From Methanococcoides sp. (GTDB lineage Archaea > Halobacteriota > Methanosarcinia > Methanosarcinales > Methanosarcinaceae), in contig JAIORD010000026.1 in NCBI GenBank assembly GCA_021108275.1, positions 1 to 57,729 of the forward strand: DNA of 57,729 nt, in the 5' to 3' direction. The notes beneath the pieces were generated by a model. It was not told the DNA's origin. It made no database searches and was given only the letters and a program-made list of their open reading frames with translations. The number at the start of each line of letters is the position of its first letter. Within the stretch, counting starts at the first letter, position 1. Positions 55,542 to 57,729 of this stretch are shown here, piece by piece. The translations under genes were made by a program, and so were the position numbers.

Positions 55542-55660
55542 ACCTCCGTCACATTCACGAACTCAAGGGCATGAGATGATGAATCAGTGCCATACCCCAC
55601 ACAACCTGAAGATCCGACAAGGCATACAATGACCAAAAAAAGAGCCATACGTTTGTTCAT
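55542..55660 (-). CDS. Thermonuclease-family lipoprotein, exon 1
   Basis: Upstream exon of the split gene: ATG 55660 followed by a signal peptide with lipobox (MALFLVIVCLVGSSGC) and the segment up to NVTEV. The frame is interrupted after GAGGT by the intron. The exon ends in the second base of a Val codon; joined with TATAGATGG of exon 2 it reads VIDGD, the expected SNase core. Divergent from the histidine kinase gene 143 bases away. Confidence 0.85.
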
Positions 55661-55732
55661 GAAGTGAAGATTATAGAAGGACATTATAACATTTTCTGAA
55701 TAACATCCTATAAATGAATAAAAAGATGGGAC

Positions 55733-55803
55733 ATTTTATATAGAAGTGTATCAAGATGAATGTGATCGATAATATTTGACTCAAACAAGTCAATTCTCAA
55801 TGG
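55733..55803 (+). promoter_or_regulatory. Promoter of the REC-PAS-kinase gene with inverted repeat
   Basis: TTTTATATAG at about 55734-55743 is a TATA box with start expected near 55765. TTGACT-6-AGTCAA (55776-55793) follows it in the transcribed leader just before the ATG at 55804; it could be an operator or a small hairpin. Weak evidence for function. Confidence 0.4.
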
Positions 55804-57204
55804 ATGGGATTCAGATTGCAGGATAATGCTTTACCAAGAATTTTGGTCGTGGATGATGACCGAAAAAATGTAGAATTAATGGAAGCGTACCTCTCGCCCG
55901 ATTATGAGATGATTCCTGCATACCGAGGAAAAGAAGCACTTGAGATCCTTGAAAAAGAGGAGATCGATCTTGTTCTACTTGATGTGATGATGCCGGATAT
56001 GAAAGGTTATGAAGTGTGTGTTAAACTCAAAGAAAATGAGAATACTCAATTCATACCCATCATCATTGTTTCAGCCCTTTCCAGAAGAAAGGACCGCATC
56101 CAAGGACTTGAAGCCGGCGCAGATGAATTCCTGACAAAGCCGATCGATCAGATCGAACTGAAAACAAGGGTCAAATCCCTGTTGAGACTCAAAGAGCTTT
56201 ACGATAAGAACATCGCGGAAAAGGATCTTGCCAAAAAGTATCTTGAAACCGCTGATGTCATGCTCACAGTGATAGACCCCGACCATAAGCTCAAGTTGAT
56301 CAACAAAAAAGGTTGTAAGGTCATAGGTTGCGGGGAAGTGGACCTAATAGGAATTGATTTCTTCAAAACGCTTATACCGGAAAGATCTAGAGAAAAGGAG
56401 ATATCAGACTTTGAAACCTTTATCTCTGGAAAAGTGGACGGCCTTGATAACTTTGAATCCCCACTGCTAAGACCGGATGGAGAAGAAAGGATTGTAAATT
56501 GGCACAACACCCTGTTAAAAGACAAGGATGGAAAAATAACAGGGATGTTATCTTCCGGGGAAGACATTACTGAAAAAAAGAGAGCAGAAGAAGCACTTGC
56601 CAAGGCTGAAGAAACACATGAAAAAGAGATACACCATCGTATAAAGAACAATCTTCAGATAATCGCCAGTCTGCTGGACCTTGAGGCCAGCAATTTCACA
56701 GACCCCCGTGTGATAGATGCATTTGAAGAAAGCAGGAACCGAGTTCATTCAATATCCATTGCACATGAAGAACTGTACCGTTCAAGAGATATGACAAACG
56801 TTGCATTCCGGGATTATGTGAATGACGTTACAAATTACCTGTACCAGATGAATGACCTGCAGGGAAAAGATATTGAAGTAAGTATGGATGTCGAGGATAT
56901 TCTTTTGAACGTTGACAGAGCCATACACCTCGGGCTTATTCTTAATGAACTAATTGTGAACTCTTTCAAATATGCATTCCCGGAAGGAAAAGGGAACATA
57001 TCCATTGCTTTCCACAAAAAGGAAGAGAATTTTACCTTCATTGTTGCCGATGATGGAGTAGGCATCCCGAAAGGGATAGAGATAGGCAAAACAAATACCT
57101 TAGGCATGCAACTGGTGAACGAACTGGTGGACCAGATCGGTGGAAATGTACATATTAACAGAAGTAATGGAACAGAAATAACGATCACATTCAAAGATAG
57201 ATAA
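55804..57204 (+). CDS. Hybrid response regulator-PAS-histidine kinase (HisKA_2 type)
   Basis: 466 residues. REC domain at about 10-130 with phosphoacceptor Asp in DLVLLDVMMPD and Lys in FLTKPID, a PAS domain (about 145-260), HisKA_2 dimerisation/phosphoacceptor with EIHHRIKNNLQIIASLLDL near 277, and HATPase_c with LILNELIVNSFKYAF and DDGVGIP. No membrane helix, so the sensor is cytoplasmic. A receiver in front of a kinase suggests input from another kinase. No dedicated output regulator is nearby. Confidence 0.93.
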   Translation: MGFRLQDNALPRILVVDDDRKNVELMEAYLSPDYEMIPAYRGKEALEILEKEEIDLVLLDVMMPDMKGYEVCVKLKENENTQFIPIIIVSALSRRKDRIQGLEAGADEFLTKPIDQIELKTRVKSLLRLKELYDKNIAEKDLAKKYLETADVMLTVIDPDHKLKLINKKGCKVIGCGEVDLIGIDFFKTLIPERSREKEISDFETFISGKVDGLDNFESPLLRPDGEERIVNWHNTLLKDKDGKITGMLSSGEDITEKKRAEEALAKAEETHEKEIHHRIKNNLQIIASLLDLEASNFTDPRVIDAFEESRNRVHSISIAHEELYRSRDMTNVAFRDYVNDVTNYLYQMNDLQGKDIEVSMDVEDILLNVDRAIHLGLILNELIVNSFKYAFPEGKGNISIAFHKKEENFTFIVADDGVGIPKGIEIGKTNTLGMQLVNELVDQIGGNVHINRSNGTEITITFKDR

Positions 57205-57223
57205 CATTCCCAAGTGAGATGAA

Positions 57224-57729
57224 ATGAAGTTCAAATTTACAATTATCAGCATTCTTCTGATATGCACCCTTGTGTCTCCTGCATTCGGAGCTCTTGGAGA
57301 AAAGGAGTATCCGAGATTCTTTGACGAACCCTGGGACCATTCACCCATAACAGTGTATATAGATGATGTAAATACACCCCTCCACTACAGCCACACATAT
57401 AGAGAAGCGATTGTGGATGCAACTGAGTATTGGGAAAACGGCGGGAACGGTAAACTGTATTATAACCCCGATTTCGAGATAGTTGATGACCCTAATGCAG
57501 ACATTTACGTCATGTGGGTCGAGACCATGGAAGAGGTCACCGGTGCAGCGGATGGTGTTGCAGGATACTGCCGACCGGAAATAGCTGCCGGCAGATTCGT
57601 TCGTACCAGTATAGTTCTGGAAGTTGGTGATAAAAGAGGATTTTCCTGGCAGCAATATGGAGATGCGAACATGGAACAGCTCGCCATACATGAATTCGGA
57701 CATGCCCTTGGGCTTGACCATAGTAATGA
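57224..57729 (+). CDS. Secreted metzincin zinc protease, N-terminal part
   Basis: At least 168 residues, open at the window edge. ATG 57224 with GAG five bases upstream starts a signal peptide (FTIISILLICTLVSPAFG). The zinc motif HEFGHALGLDH (HExxHxxGxxH) lies at about 156-166, as in matrixins, with the preceding beta sheet (ADIYVMWVETM). It starts 19 bases after the kinase stop, so the two are probably co-transcribed. An extracellular protease is likely; substrate unknown. Confidence 0.85.
   Translation, partial: MKFKFTIISILLICTLVSPAFGALGEKEYPRFFDEPWDHSPITVYIDDVNTPLHYSHTYREAIVDATEYWENGGNGKLYYNPDFEIVDDPNADIYVMWVETMEEVTGAADGVAGYCRPEIAAGRFVRTSIVLEVGDKRGFSWQQYGDANMEQLAIHEFGHALGLDHSN

Noticed and set aside
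1-57729. tRNA or rRNA genes
   Set aside because: I looked for T-loop (GGTTCRAATCC) and acceptor pairing and for conserved rRNA strings and found none.

Overview
The window comes from a methylotrophic methanogenic euryarchaeon, most likely a Methanosarcinaceae member near Methanococcoides or Methanolobus (inference). Reasons: a seven-gene operon of methanogenesis-marker proteins with the methyl-coenzyme M reductase activator AtwA, archaeal r-protein/Spt5/SecE/FtsZ order, an archaeal acetoacetyl-CoA thiolase/HMG-CoA synthase cluster, a Gly/Ser-tailed cold-type DEAD-box helicase, moderately AT-rich DNA with archaeal TATA boxes, and almost no TAG stops (one among the complete genes), as expected of a pyrrolysine-decoding lineage.

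Layout. 1-4.8 kb: start of a sodium:solute symporter, a radical SAM protein, a DEAD-box helicase with a long leader, a membrane protein. 4.8-9.6 kb (minus): rpl11, then rpl1-rplP0-rpl12 with their own structured leader, behind spt5, secE and ftsZ. 9.7-13.5 kb (minus): D-aminoacyl-tRNA deacylase, a Trm5-like methyltransferase, an aldehyde dehydrogenase. 13.5-19.2 kb: a small membrane protein whose frame contains an in-frame TAG (candidate pyrrolysine), ribose-1,5-bisphosphate isomerase, SppA, MetG. 19.2-23.1 kb (minus): CYTH protein, DUF35, thiolase, HMG-CoA synthase and a DNA-binding regulator with palindromes in front. 23.2-31.3 kb: Cas4-like FeS protein with degenerate nuclease motifs, PUA/PAPS-reductase/ferredoxin fusion, PurH, FilR1-type regulator, UbiA, MATE.

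31.3-39.4 kb is a cell-envelope locus: a methyltransferase, three secreted helical proteins that look related, a membrane-anchored winged-helix regulator, and a MacB-type ABC unit with a hairpin-rich leader. 39.4-44.5 kb holds iPGM, FEN1, a shortened TrmO-like protein, a presenilin-type protease and an AhpD-like protein. 44.5-51.4 kb (minus) is the MCR-activation operon (atwA-mmp3-mmp6-mmp5-mmp15-mmp17-mmp7), with an inverted repeat framing its TATA box. 51.6-57.7 kb: HAD phosphatase, a nuclease lipoprotein gene split by a 2352-nt group II intron that encodes a reverse transcriptase, a REC-PAS-histidine kinase, and the start of a secreted metzincin protease.

The strongest leads are the TAG-containing membrane protein at 13554-13967, the intron with base-resolved splice sites at 53190-55541, and the envelope locus with three copies of a helical module. 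No tRNA, rRNA or CRISPR array was seen. Residue positions are counted by eye and approximate where stated.
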